The position numbers and the translations under genes were made by a program. Positions 33,096 through 39,371 of a DNA stretch of 39,371 bases are shown here, piece by piece (the first letter of the stretch is position 1; each line of letters starts with the position of its first letter). Under the pieces are notes generated by a model. It saw only the letters and a program-made list of their open reading frames with translations. It had not been told where the DNA came from and ran no database searches. Source of the stretch: Streptomyces sp. SID10853 (GTDB lineage: Bacteria; Actinomycetota; Actinomycetes; Streptomycetales; Streptomycetaceae); the NCBI RefSeq assembly GCF_010548145.1, contig NZ_JAAGLN010000043.1:1-39371 (forward strand), written 5' to 3'.

Positions 33096-33752
33096 TCAGT
33101 CGGCCGGGGTCACCGGCGCCAGCCAGATCGCGGTGATCGCGTCGATCAGGCCGGTCGCGTACGTGTGCCAGCTGGCGCGGGCCGTGTGGGCGCCGTCGGC
33201 GAGGGCGCGTTCGCGTTCGGCGAGCATGTGGACCAGCAGGTTGCGTGCCATGTCGCCGCGCTCGATCCGTACGGGCAGCGGCAGCCCTGGCAGGCAGCGG
33301 TTGAGGCCGTCCAGGGTCTGCTGGATCGACGGGCCGAACGACTCGTCGATCACCATCTCGCGCAGCACCGGATCGGTCATCAACTGTGCGCCGAACCGGG
33401 CGTACCACGTGGGGTGGGGCAGCTCGGCCAGATGCTCGGTGCTCGGGCGGACCAGGCAGGCGACCCAGTCCCGCACCTCCGCCGAGTCACCCGTCGCGTC
33501 GACCATGCGCCGCCGTACGGCGGCGATCGGCTCGCTGTGCCTGCGGACGATCGCGCGCAGCAGGTCGGTCTTCGTGCCGAAGTGGTAGCCGACGGCGGCG
33601 TTGTTGCCCTGCCCGGCGGCCTCGCTGATCTGGCGGTTGGAGACGGCGAACACACCGTGTTCGGCGAACAGCCGCTCCGCCGTCGAGATGAGCAGCTCCC
33701 GGGTGGCGGCGACCCGCGCGTGCCGCGCCGTGGCGGGGGTCACCGCGACCAC
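33096..33752 (-). CDS. TetR/AcrR-family regulator (paralogue of the one at 36718)
   Basis: The 218-aa protein has an N-terminal TetR HTH domain (AERLFAEHGVFAVSNRQISE, AAGQGNNAAVGYHFGTKTDL) and an alpha-helical ligand-binding domain. It is clearly paralogous to the regulator at 36718 across its full length, sharing landmarks such as LVRP, QLMTDP/QVMTDP, LDGL and RGDMAR/RGEMAR. Its upstream region holds a GTCA-N6-TGACTTAA site also found between the MFS and P450 genes, so cross-regulation is plausible. GTG start at 33752 has no strong ribosome-binding site; GTG at 33743 is an alternative. Confidence 0.87.
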   Translation of the reverse strand: MVAVTPATARHARVAATRELLISTAERLFAEHGVFAVSNRQISEAAGQGNNAAVGYHFGTKTDLLRAIVRRHSEPIAAVRRRMVDATGDSAEVRDWVACLVRPSTEHLAELPHPTWYARFGAQLMTDPVLREMVIDESFGPSIQQTLDGLNRCLPGLPLPVRIERGDMARNLLVHMLAERERALADGAHTARASWHTYATGLIDAITAIWLAPVTPAD

Positions 33753-33844
33753 CGCAACGGTGTGTACCGCTGGCCTGTGTCACTCACTGCTCGTCTCACC
33801 GCATGGCTTCCGTAGGCGCGAACTCCGACGTCACCCAGTTAAGC

Positions 33845-33890
33845 GCCGCCCCCGATCACCGGTCAAACACCTGACTTAACCGGGGGCGGC
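33845..33890 (-). terminator. Long-loop hairpin after the MFS gene
   Basis: GCCGCCCCCG (33845-33854) and CGGGGGCGGC (33881-33890) pair exactly across a 26-nt loop. The hairpin lies 15 bp past the MFS stop on the minus strand. The loop contains the TetR-type motif at 33862-33879. Confidence 0.55.
33862..33879. promoter_or_regulatory. TetR-type site GTCA-N6-TGACTTAA, copy 1
   Basis: GTCA and TGAC are inverted around 6 bp, followed by TTAA. Same core and spacing as copy 2 at 35410-35431. It lies 110 bp upstream of the TetR start at 33752, inside the loop of the MFS terminator hairpin. Confidence 0.5.
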
Positions 33891-33904
33891 CGCACTCCGC
33901 CCGG

Positions 33905-35371
33905 TCAGGCCGTGGCGGTGGGCCGGGCCTTCTCGCCTTCCGTCTTCGCCGTGCCGAGTGCGGCGGCGCGCACGGCCGGGATGAGGGCTCCCACGGCCAT
34001 CGAGACGATCGCCATGGCGCAGCCGACGAGGAGCGCCGTGCGGAAGCCGGACTCGGAGGTGAAGCTCCGGCCTGCCGCGGTGGTCGTCATCTGTGCGAGG
34101 AGCACGCCGATGACCGCGGCGCCGACGGAGGTGCCGAGCGAGCGCATCAGGGTGTTGAAGCCGTTGGCCGCGGCAGTCTCCGACTGTGGGACGGAGCCCA
34201 TGATGAGGGCGGGGATGGAGCCGTAGGCCAGTCCCACACCGCTGTTGATGACCATGACGGCCAGCATGATGCCCCAGGCCGAGCCCATCAGCGCCAGCGA
34301 GACGCCGTATCCGCCGGCGATCACGAGGGCCCCGCTGAGCAGGGTGAATTTCGGGCCCTTGGCATCGGTCAGCTTTCCGCCGAGCGGCGAGACGAGCATC
34401 ATCATGATGCCGCCCGGCGCCATCCACAGACCGGAGGCCAGGAGTGACTGCCCCAGTCCGTAGCCGGTGGCCGAGGGGAACTGCAGCAGCTGCGGCATGA
34501 CCAGCATGCTGGCGTACATCGCGAAGCTGGTGAAGACCGAGGCGACGTTCGTCATCAGCACCCGCGGGCGGGCGGTGGCGCGCAGATCGATCAACGGGTC
34601 CTTGGTGCGCAGCTCCCACATGCCCCAGGACACGAACAGCACCGCAGCGCCTGCGAAGAGGCCCAGGGTGGTGCCCGAACCCCAGCCCCAGCCGGCTCCC
34701 TTGGAGACCGCCAGCAGCAGACAGACCAGCCCGGCGCCGAGGCCGAGCGCTCCGGGGACGTCGAACCGCTGCCCCGTGATGGTGGGGGGTACCTGCGGAA
34801 TCAGGGAGCGGATCAGCAGGGCGAGGACCGTGGCCAGTACGGCGGAACCCCAGAACAGCACACGCCAGTTGGCGTACTGGGCGACCGCCGCCGAGATGGG
34901 CAGCCCGATGCCTCCGCCGATCCCCATCGACGCACTCACCAGCGCGATGGAGGAGCTGAGCTTCTCCTTCGGGACGGTGTCGCGCAGCAGGGCGATACCG
35001 AGCGGCACCATCCCCATCCCCATGCCCTGAAGCGCCCGGCCGATGATCATCGGGGTGATGCTGGAGGACAGGGCGCACACCACCGATCCCAGAATCAGCG
35101 GCACCATGCAGGCCAGCATCATCCGGCGCTTCCCGAGCATGTCGCCGAGGCGGCCGGTGACCGGCACGCACACCGCGGACACGAGCAGAGTGACGGTGAC
35201 GACCCAGGTGGCGTTGGAGGCCGATGTGTGCAGCATGCCCGGCAGCTTCGCGAGCAGCGGGGTGACGAGTGTCTGCATGACCGCCGCCAGGGTGCCGGCG
35301 AGCGCCAGGACGCTGACCACGCCCCTGGAGCCGGACGGCTCTTGCGTGTCCTTCACGTGCGTGTCCTTCAA
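33905..35371 (-). CDS. MFS multidrug exporter, DHA2-like
   Basis: The 488-aa inner-membrane transporter probably has 14 transmembrane helices, the EmrB/QacA type driven by the proton gradient. The loop 2-3 motif is GRLGDMLGKRRMML, and the fifth helix has the antiporter-type SASMGIGGGIGLPISA. The TTG start at 35371 has GAGGAG 9 nt upstream; GTG at 35356 is possible. It diverges from the P450 operon with a TetR-type palindrome between them, suggesting joint control by one or both TetR proteins. It may export the substrate or product of the P450s. Confidence 0.9.
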   Translation of the reverse strand: MKDTHVKDTQEPSGSRGVVSVLALAGTLAAVMQTLVTPLLAKLPGMLHTSASNATWVVTVTLLVSAVCVPVTGRLGDMLGKRRMMLACMVPLILGSVVCALSSSITPMIIGRALQGMGMGMVPLGIALLRDTVPKEKLSSSIALVSASMGIGGGIGLPISAAVAQYANWRVLFWGSAVLATVLALLIRSLIPQVPPTITGQRFDVPGALGLGAGLVCLLLAVSKGAGWGWGSGTTLGLFAGAAVLFVSWGMWELRTKDPLIDLRATARPRVLMTNVASVFTSFAMYASMLVMPQLLQFPSATGYGLGQSLLASGLWMAPGGIMMMLVSPLGGKLTDAKGPKFTLLSGALVIAGGYGVSLALMGSAWGIMLAVMVINSGVGLAYGSIPALIMGSVPQSETAAANGFNTLMRSLGTSVGAAVIGVLLAQMTTTAAGRSFTSESGFRTALLVGCAMAIVSMAVGALIPAVRAAALGTAKTEGEKARPTATA

Positions 35372-35409
35372 GACGGAACTCTCCTCGCAGATAGTTGCTC
35401 AGGGAAACA

Positions 35410-35431
35410 TTAAATCAGTCGATTGACTTAA
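35410..35431. promoter_or_regulatory. TetR-type palindrome, copy 2, between MFS and P450 genes
   Basis: A 22-bp near-palindrome (18 of 22 positions symmetric) with TTAAATCA and TGACTTAA arms around a 6-bp centre. It shares TCA-N6-TGACTTAA with copy 1 at 33862. It lies 38 bp from the MFS start and 69 bp from the P450 start, and so can control both directions. Confidence 0.65.
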
Positions 35432-35500
35432 TCCAACCGCGAGGTGTTGACTGCTTCCGGAGCGTGATCCGTCGACCCGAGTGTGCGGAGGAGATCTGTG

Positions 35501-36721
35501 GTGACCGGCCCGCAGGATGTGGAACCGCTGCCCTATCCGCTGAACCCCCCGTCGGCGTTGCAGCCGTCGGAGACGTGGGAGGAGCTGCGCCGGACGTGCC
35601 CGGTGGCGCGGGTGAGTCTGCCGAGCGGTGACGAGGCGTCGTTGCTGACCCGGTACGAGGACGTGCGTACGGCGCTGTCCGACCCCCGCTTCAGCCGCGA
35701 GGGACTGACCAGGCCCGACGCGGCCCGGGTGGCTGCCGGAGGCTCGGACGGGATCTTCAAGAGCCCGATGGCGAAGACGCTCAACGCCCAGGGGCACGAG
35801 CGGTGGCGGCGCATGGTGGGGAAGTGGTTCACGGCGAGGCGGATGGCCGCGCTGCGCCCGGACATGGAGGCCATGAGCGACCGGCTCATCGACGGAATGC
35901 TGGAGCGGGGGCGTCCTGCGGACCTGGTGGCCGGACTCGCGTTCCCGCTGCCGGTGTTCGTGATCTGCCGCATGCTCGGCGTCCCGGAGAGCGACCGGGA
36001 CCGGTTCAAGACCTGGTCCGACATCTTCCTGAACGTCACCCGGTACACGCGGGACGAGACGGAGTCGGCGTACCAGGAGTTCGCCGCCTATATGTCCGGC
36101 CTCATCGACGGCAAGCGCGCCGCCCCCGGGGACGACCTGCTCAGCCTGCTGCTGACCGGGGCCGGAGGCACGGACGAGCCGATGTCCGACGAGGCGCTCG
36201 TGGCCACCGGACAGGCGCTGCTGCTGGCCGGCCACGAGACCACCGCGGGCTTCATCGGGCTGATGGTGGCGCACCTGCTGTCGGACCGGCGGCGCTGGGA
36301 GCGGCTGCTGGCCGATCCCTCACTGGTCAGGGCGGCGGTGGAGGAGAGCCTGCGGTTCGACCCGAACGGCGCCAAGACCGGAATGCAGCGCTACGTCCAC
36401 GAGGACGTCGAGCTCCCCGGCGGTGCCGTACCGGCGGGGACCACCGTGGTGTGCAGCATGGCCGCGGCCAACCGCGACCGGAGCGTCTGGGAGAACGCGG
36501 ACGAGATGGACATCGGCCGCAGCCCCAACCCGCATCTCACCTTCGGCGCCGGGCCCCACTCCTGCCTCGGGCAGCCGCTCGCCCGTACCGAGATGCAGGC
36601 CGTGCTCAGTGTCCTGCTGCGACGCCTGCCGACCCTCGAACTCGCTGTGGCCGCGGAGGAACTGCGCGCCGAAGAGGGGCTGCTCACCGCTCCCCTGCAC
36701 GCGTTGCCGGTGACCTGGTGA
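35501..36721 (+). CDS. Cytochrome P450
   Basis: The 406-aa soluble bacterial P450 has the I-helix oxygen-activation motif LLLAGHETTAGF near 243, the K-helix ExxR in EESLRF near 283 and the heme ligand Cys355 in FGAGPHSCLGQPLAR. The C-terminus ends LPVTW, as in many actinobacterial P450s. The GTG at 35501 is chosen because GGAGGAG lies 7 nt upstream; GTG at 35483 and 35498 are in frame. Its stop overlaps the TetR start. Electron supply is likely from the ferredoxin encoded downstream. Substrate unknown. Confidence 0.92.
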   Translation: MTGPQDVEPLPYPLNPPSALQPSETWEELRRTCPVARVSLPSGDEASLLTRYEDVRTALSDPRFSREGLTRPDAARVAAGGSDGIFKSPMAKTLNAQGHERWRRMVGKWFTARRMAALRPDMEAMSDRLIDGMLERGRPADLVAGLAFPLPVFVICRMLGVPESDRDRFKTWSDIFLNVTRYTRDETESAYQEFAAYMSGLIDGKRAAPGDDLLSLLLTGAGGTDEPMSDEALVATGQALLLAGHETTAGFIGLMVAHLLSDRRRWERLLADPSLVRAAVEESLRFDPNGAKTGMQRYVHEDVELPGGAVPAGTTVVCSMAAANRDRSVWENADEMDIGRSPNPHLTFGAGPHSCLGQPLARTEMQAVLSVLLRRLPTLELAVAAEELRAEEGLLTAPLHALPVTW

Positions 36722-37491
36722 CAGCTGCCGGGACCACCGGAGCTCCCCGGACCGACCGTACGGAAGGGACCCGGGACGCGATCATGGCGGCGGCCGAGCG
36801 GCTGTTCGCCGAGCACGGTCTGTCCGCGGTCTCGCACCGGCAGATCGCCCAGGCGGCGGGGCAGCGGAACGTCACGGCCGTCAGCTACCACTTCGGCACC
36901 CGGACCGAGCTGGTCCGCGCGATCATGACCAGGCACGGTGAACGGGCCGACCTGTTCCGGGAGCGGTACGTGGCGCTCGCTGAGGGCAGCGACGAGATCC
37001 GGGACTGGGTCGTCGCCCTGGTCAGGCCGGTGCCGGAGTATCTGGCCTCGCTCGGTCATCCGTCCTGGAACGCCCGGCTGTCCGTACAGGTCATGACCGA
37101 CCCGACGATGCGCACGCTGGTGACCGAGCAGGCCATCGCCCGCCCGAATCTGCGGCGGGTACTCGACGGCCTCGGGCGCCGCCTCGCCCACCTGTCGCCC
37201 GAGGTCAGGGTCGCCCGCGGGGAGATGGCGCGGCATCTGATCGTGCACACCTGCGCGCACCGGGAAGGTGCCCTGGCCGCGAACACCGGTGTGCCGCCTG
37301 CCTCCTGGGACCGGACCGCGGCCGCGCTGACCGACGCGATCGCCGGGCTGCTGACCGCCCCGGCCGCCTTGCACAGCCCGGCCGCCTTCCACAGCCCGGT
37401 CACCTTGCACAGCTCGGCCACTCTGCACAGCCCGGAAAGGGCACATCCGGAAACGGCACACGGGGAAACGAAAGGGAGACACCTGACATGA
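36718..37491 (+). CDS. TetR/AcrR-family regulator with a histidine-containing repeat tail
   Basis: This is a 257-aa protein. The TetR HTH domain (AAERLFAEHGLSAVSHRQIA, AAGQRNVTAVSYHFGTRTEL) and ligand-binding domain are paralogous to the regulator at 33096. It has an extra C-terminal tail of about 40 residues made of four six-residue repeats (LHSPAA, FHSPVT, LHSSAT, LHSPER) and more His. The GTG overlaps the P450 stop (GTGA) and the TGA overlaps the ferredoxin ATG, so it is embedded in a redox operon. Regulation via the upstream palindrome is inferred. Confidence 0.88.
   Translation: MTAAGTTGAPRTDRTEGTRDAIMAAAERLFAEHGLSAVSHRQIAQAAGQRNVTAVSYHFGTRTELVRAIMTRHGERADLFRERYVALAEGSDEIRDWVVALVRPVPEYLASLGHPSWNARLSVQVMTDPTMRTLVTEQAIARPNLRRVLDGLGRRLAHLSPEVRVARGEMARHLIVHTCAHREGALAANTGVPPASWDRTAAALTDAIAGLLTAPAALHSPAAFHSPVTLHSSATLHSPERAHPETAHGETKGRHLT
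37366..37437 (+). repeat. Four 18-bp tandem repeats in the TetR C-terminal coding region
   Basis: Units start at 37366, 37384, 37402 and 37420. Each encodes six residues with a central (L/F)HS. Units differ at a few bases, so the array is not perfectly homogenised. Confidence 0.85.
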
Positions 37492-37688
37492 GGATCAGCG
37501 TCGACGAAGAGAAGTGCTGCGGCGCCGGGCAGTGCGTGATGATCGCGCCAGAGGTCTTCGACCAGCGCGACGAGGACGGCATCGTCGTCCTGCTCGCCGC
37601 CGCACCTGACCCCGGCCAGCACGAGGCCGTACGGGAATCCGCGAGTGTGTGCCCCGCAGCGGCGATCCACATCACCGAGCAGACGTAG
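37488..37688 (+). CDS. 3Fe-4S ferredoxin, P450-associated
   Basis: The 66-aa soluble electron carrier has the cluster ligands in EKCCGAGQCVMIAP and SVCPAAAI, the pattern of [3Fe-4S] ferredoxins that pass electrons from a reductase to Streptomyces P450s. An extra Cys directly follows the first ligand (CC). The ATG overlaps the TetR stop (ATGA) and has AAAGGGAG upstream. No ferredoxin reductase is in the window, so a general one must serve. Confidence 0.92.
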   Translation: MRISVDEEKCCGAGQCVMIAPEVFDQRDEDGIVVLLAAAPDPGQHEAVRESASVCPAAAIHITEQT

Positions 37689-37753
37689 GCGTTCCCGGAT
37701 CCCTGCCGTCCCTGCTCCTTGCCCCTGCGCCCCCCCACGTCGAAGGACCACGA

Positions 37754-39007
37754 ATGACCTCAGCGCCCCGGGCGGACACCGCCTCCGCCGACACCCCCGC
37801 CTCCGCCGACACCCCCGCGTTCCCCGGCCCCCGCTCCGCCGTGTGCCCGTTCGGCGTCTCGCCCGAGATGCGTGCCCTGCGCGACCGTGGAGCGGTCAGC
37901 CGGGTCACGTCCTGGGGCGGGAGCACCCCCTGGGTGGTGACCAGCCACGCCGAGCAGAAGCAGCTGCTCGGTGACCCCCGCCTCAGCGCCGTCTTCTCCC
38001 ATCCGGGCTTCCCCAGCCCCGTCGACCCCGAAAAGGCAGGCAAGGCGAAGGCGGACATGAGCTTCGTCGGGATGGACGATCCGGAACACGCGCGGCTGCG
38101 CCGTATGGTCAGCGGCGTCTTCACCATCAAGCGGATCGAGGCGATGCGGCCCGTCGTCCAGGAGATGACGGACGGCTTCATCGACACGATGCTCGACGGC
38201 CCCAAGCCGGCGGACCTCGTGCAGGCGCTCGCGCTGCCCATTCCGTCCCTGGTCATCTCCCGGCTGCTCGGCGTCCCTTACGAGGACCACCAGTTCTTCC
38301 AGACCAACAGCAAGACCATCGTCTCGGCGACCGCCGACGCCGAGGCCCGGCACACCGCCCACACCAACCTCTCCGGATACCTCGACGAGCTGGTCGGCAG
38401 GAAGACCACCGACCCCGGCGACGACCTGCTCTCCGCACTCGCCGAGCGGATCACGGCCGGAGAGATCACCCGCCACGACGCGGCGGCGATGGGGGTGCTG
38501 CTCCTCCTCGGCGGGCACGAGACCACCGCGAACATGATCAGCCTCGGCACGCTGCTGCTCCTGGAGCACCCGGAACAGCTCGCCACCATCCGGGACACCG
38601 GCGACCCCCGGGTGGTCGCCGACGCGGTCGAGGAACTCCTGCGGTACCTGTCGATCGTGCATCTCGGGCGGCGCCGTACCGCGCTGGAGGACATCAAGGT
38701 CGCGGGCCGGACCATCCGCGCGGGCGAGGGCGTCATCCTCCTCAGCGAACTCGCCAACCGGGACCCCCAGGTCTTCCCCGACCCCGACACCCTGGACATC
38801 GCCCGCAACGCCCGACCCCACCTGGCCTTCGGCTCCGGCACCCATCACTGCGTCGGACAGCCACTGGCCCGGATGGAACTGCAGGTCATCTACCCCACCC
38901 TCTTCCGCCGCATCCCCACCCTGCGGGCCGCGGCCGATGTGGAGCGGATCCCGTTCAAGTACGACTCCGTCATCTACGGCATCCACGAGCTGCCCGTCAC
39001 CTGGTAG
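37754..39007 (+). CDS. Cytochrome P450, CYP105-like
   Basis: The 417-aa soluble P450 has the I-helix motif LLLGGHETTANM near 254, ExxR in EELLRYLS near 294, and heme ligand Cys366 in FGSGTHHCVGQPLAR. The N-terminal CPFGVSPEMRALRDRG and C-terminal IYGIHELPVTW suggest the CYP105 group. The N-terminus carries two perfect 18-bp tandem units (ASADTP twice) just before PAFPGPRS. ATG at 37754 with GAAGGA upstream, 65 bp after the ferredoxin. It shares the ferredoxin with the P450 at 35501. Substrate unknown. Confidence 0.92.
   Translation: MTSAPRADTASADTPASADTPAFPGPRSAVCPFGVSPEMRALRDRGAVSRVTSWGGSTPWVVTSHAEQKQLLGDPRLSAVFSHPGFPSPVDPEKAGKAKADMSFVGMDDPEHARLRRMVSGVFTIKRIEAMRPVVQEMTDGFIDTMLDGPKPADLVQALALPIPSLVISRLLGVPYEDHQFFQTNSKTIVSATADAEARHTAHTNLSGYLDELVGRKTTDPGDDLLSALAERITAGEITRHDAAAMGVLLLLGGHETTANMISLGTLLLLEHPEQLATIRDTGDPRVVADAVEELLRYLSIVHLGRRRTALEDIKVAGRTIRAGEGVILLSELANRDPQVFPDPDTLDIARNARPHLAFGSGTHHCVGQPLARMELQVIYPTLFRRIPTLRAAADVERIPFKYDSVIYGIHELPVTW
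37781..37816 (+). repeat. Two perfect 18-bp tandem units at the P450 N-terminus
   Basis: GCCTCCGCCGACACCCCC occurs at 37781-37798 and again at 37799-37816, encoding ASADTP twice in the disordered N-terminal tail. Confidence 0.9.
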
Positions 39008-39066
39008 CCCCGCCACAGTGATGTACGACATGGCCGGCCGCGCCGGGATGCGGACACTATGGGCGG

Positions 39067-39371
39067 ATGCACACAACCGGAACCGACCGCCCCGGCCACG
39101 CCCCGACGCTGGCTCAGCTGCTCGCGATGATCGCGGCCGGGACGCTCGACGTCGTCGTGGCACCGCGCGGTACCGGTGTGCCGGTGTCCGACGTGGTGCT
39201 GCACGACACGGGCGAGGAGCGGGACGAAGAGATATGGGCGGCCACCGGGCTCGTCCTGCTCGCTGTCGGGGTGGAGGCCGCCTCCCCTGAAGCGGTCGGT
39301 GTGCTGCGCGCCGCGGACCGCGCGGGGGCGGCGGCCGTGGTGATGCGGCCCGGCCGCCGGGGCCCCGGCCC
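39067..39371 (+). CDS. PucR-type transcriptional regulator, 5' part only
   Basis: The ATG at 39067 opens a frame that runs to the window edge (101 codons). The visible product begins MHTTGTDRPGHAPTLAQLLA and continues with VSDVVLHDTGEERD and GLVLLAVGVEAASPEAVGVL, resembling the N-terminal domain of PucR-family regulators, which carry a C-terminal HTH_30 domain. That C-terminal part is outside the window, so the call stays tentative. Confidence 0.65.
   Translation, partial: MHTTGTDRPGHAPTLAQLLAMIAAGTLDVVVAPRGTGVPVSDVVLHDTGEERDEEIWAATGLVLLAVGVEAASPEAVGVLRAADRAGAAAVVMRPGRRGPG

Noticed and set aside
33876..35171. Open frame of 431 codons on the minus strand within the MFS gene
   Set aside because: Same strand but different frame from the transporter; the product is Arg/His/Pro-rich and lacks membrane segments.
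1..39371. tRNA, rRNA, riboswitch, CRISPR array, transposase or integrase
   Set aside because: Looked for on both strands by eye; no cloverleaf, regularly spaced direct repeats, transposase motifs or attachment-site duplication were seen.

Overview
The window is actinobacterial chromosome, almost certainly Streptomyces. Base composition is very GC-rich with strong G/C in third codon positions. GTG and TTG starts are common, many genes join through ATGA or GTGA overlaps, and several families are typical of the genus (Scr1-type XRE regulator with DUF397 proteins, DUF5941, an RsbW-like kinase, a P450-ferredoxin cassette). From memory the order resembles the S. coelicolor SCO6745-SCO6773 stretch; no database was consulted. 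No tRNA, rRNA, insertion sequence, CRISPR array or integrase was seen.

Layout: (1) 1-5851, mostly minus-strand housekeeping and accessory genes: an SCO6745-like protein cut by the window edge, a crotonase-fold enzyme without the two usual catalytic Glu, an RsbW-like ATPase (plus strand), idi, a methyltransferase preceded by a 32-aa micro-ORF, a CDF metal exporter and galE. (2) 6127-13158, a plus-strand cluster of seven genes: a CDP-alcohol phosphatidyltransferase with DUF5941-type extensions, a LicC/PntC-like nucleotidyltransferase, a glycerol-1-phosphate-dehydrogenase-type enzyme, a second CDP-alcohol phosphatidyltransferase with an altered active site, a family 2 glycosyltransferase, and a Wzm/Wzt (TagGH) type ABC exporter. 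It ends at a 20-bp hairpin terminator. I read it as an uncharacterised pathway that activates a polyol phosphate, transfers it at the membrane, glycosylates it and exports the product. This is the best candidate here for an undescribed system. (3) 13567-26212, the hopanoid operon: leader ORF, hpnC, hpnD, micro-ORF, hpnE, polyprenyl diphosphate synthase, shc, hpnG, hpnH, dxs, hpnO, then an XRE-cupin regulator and a small membrane protein. C15 units are joined to squalene, cyclised to hopene, then extended through adenosylhopane and ribosylhopane to aminobacteriohopanetriol. dxs, and idi 11 kb away, supply precursor. The ispG gene that lies between hpnH and dxs in S. coelicolor is absent; a strong hairpin sits in its place.

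(4) 26232-33021, accessory genes: tyrosine phosphatase, SGNH hydrolase, metallo-beta-lactamase-fold hydrolase, DUF1203 protein, a membrane protein with a winged-helix regulator, two small coupled hypotheticals, and an Scr1-type XRE regulator with two tandem DUF397 genes that share a nearly identical 83-bp block. (5) 33096-39007, a detoxification or oxidation module: TetR, an MFS exporter, and divergently P450, a paralogous TetR, a 3Fe-4S ferredoxin and a second P450. The two TetR-associated control regions carry the same motif. (6) 39067 to the end, the start of a PucR-type regulator.

Coordinates of starts were chosen from ribosome-binding sites, overlaps and family N-termini. Functions rest on motifs read by eye.
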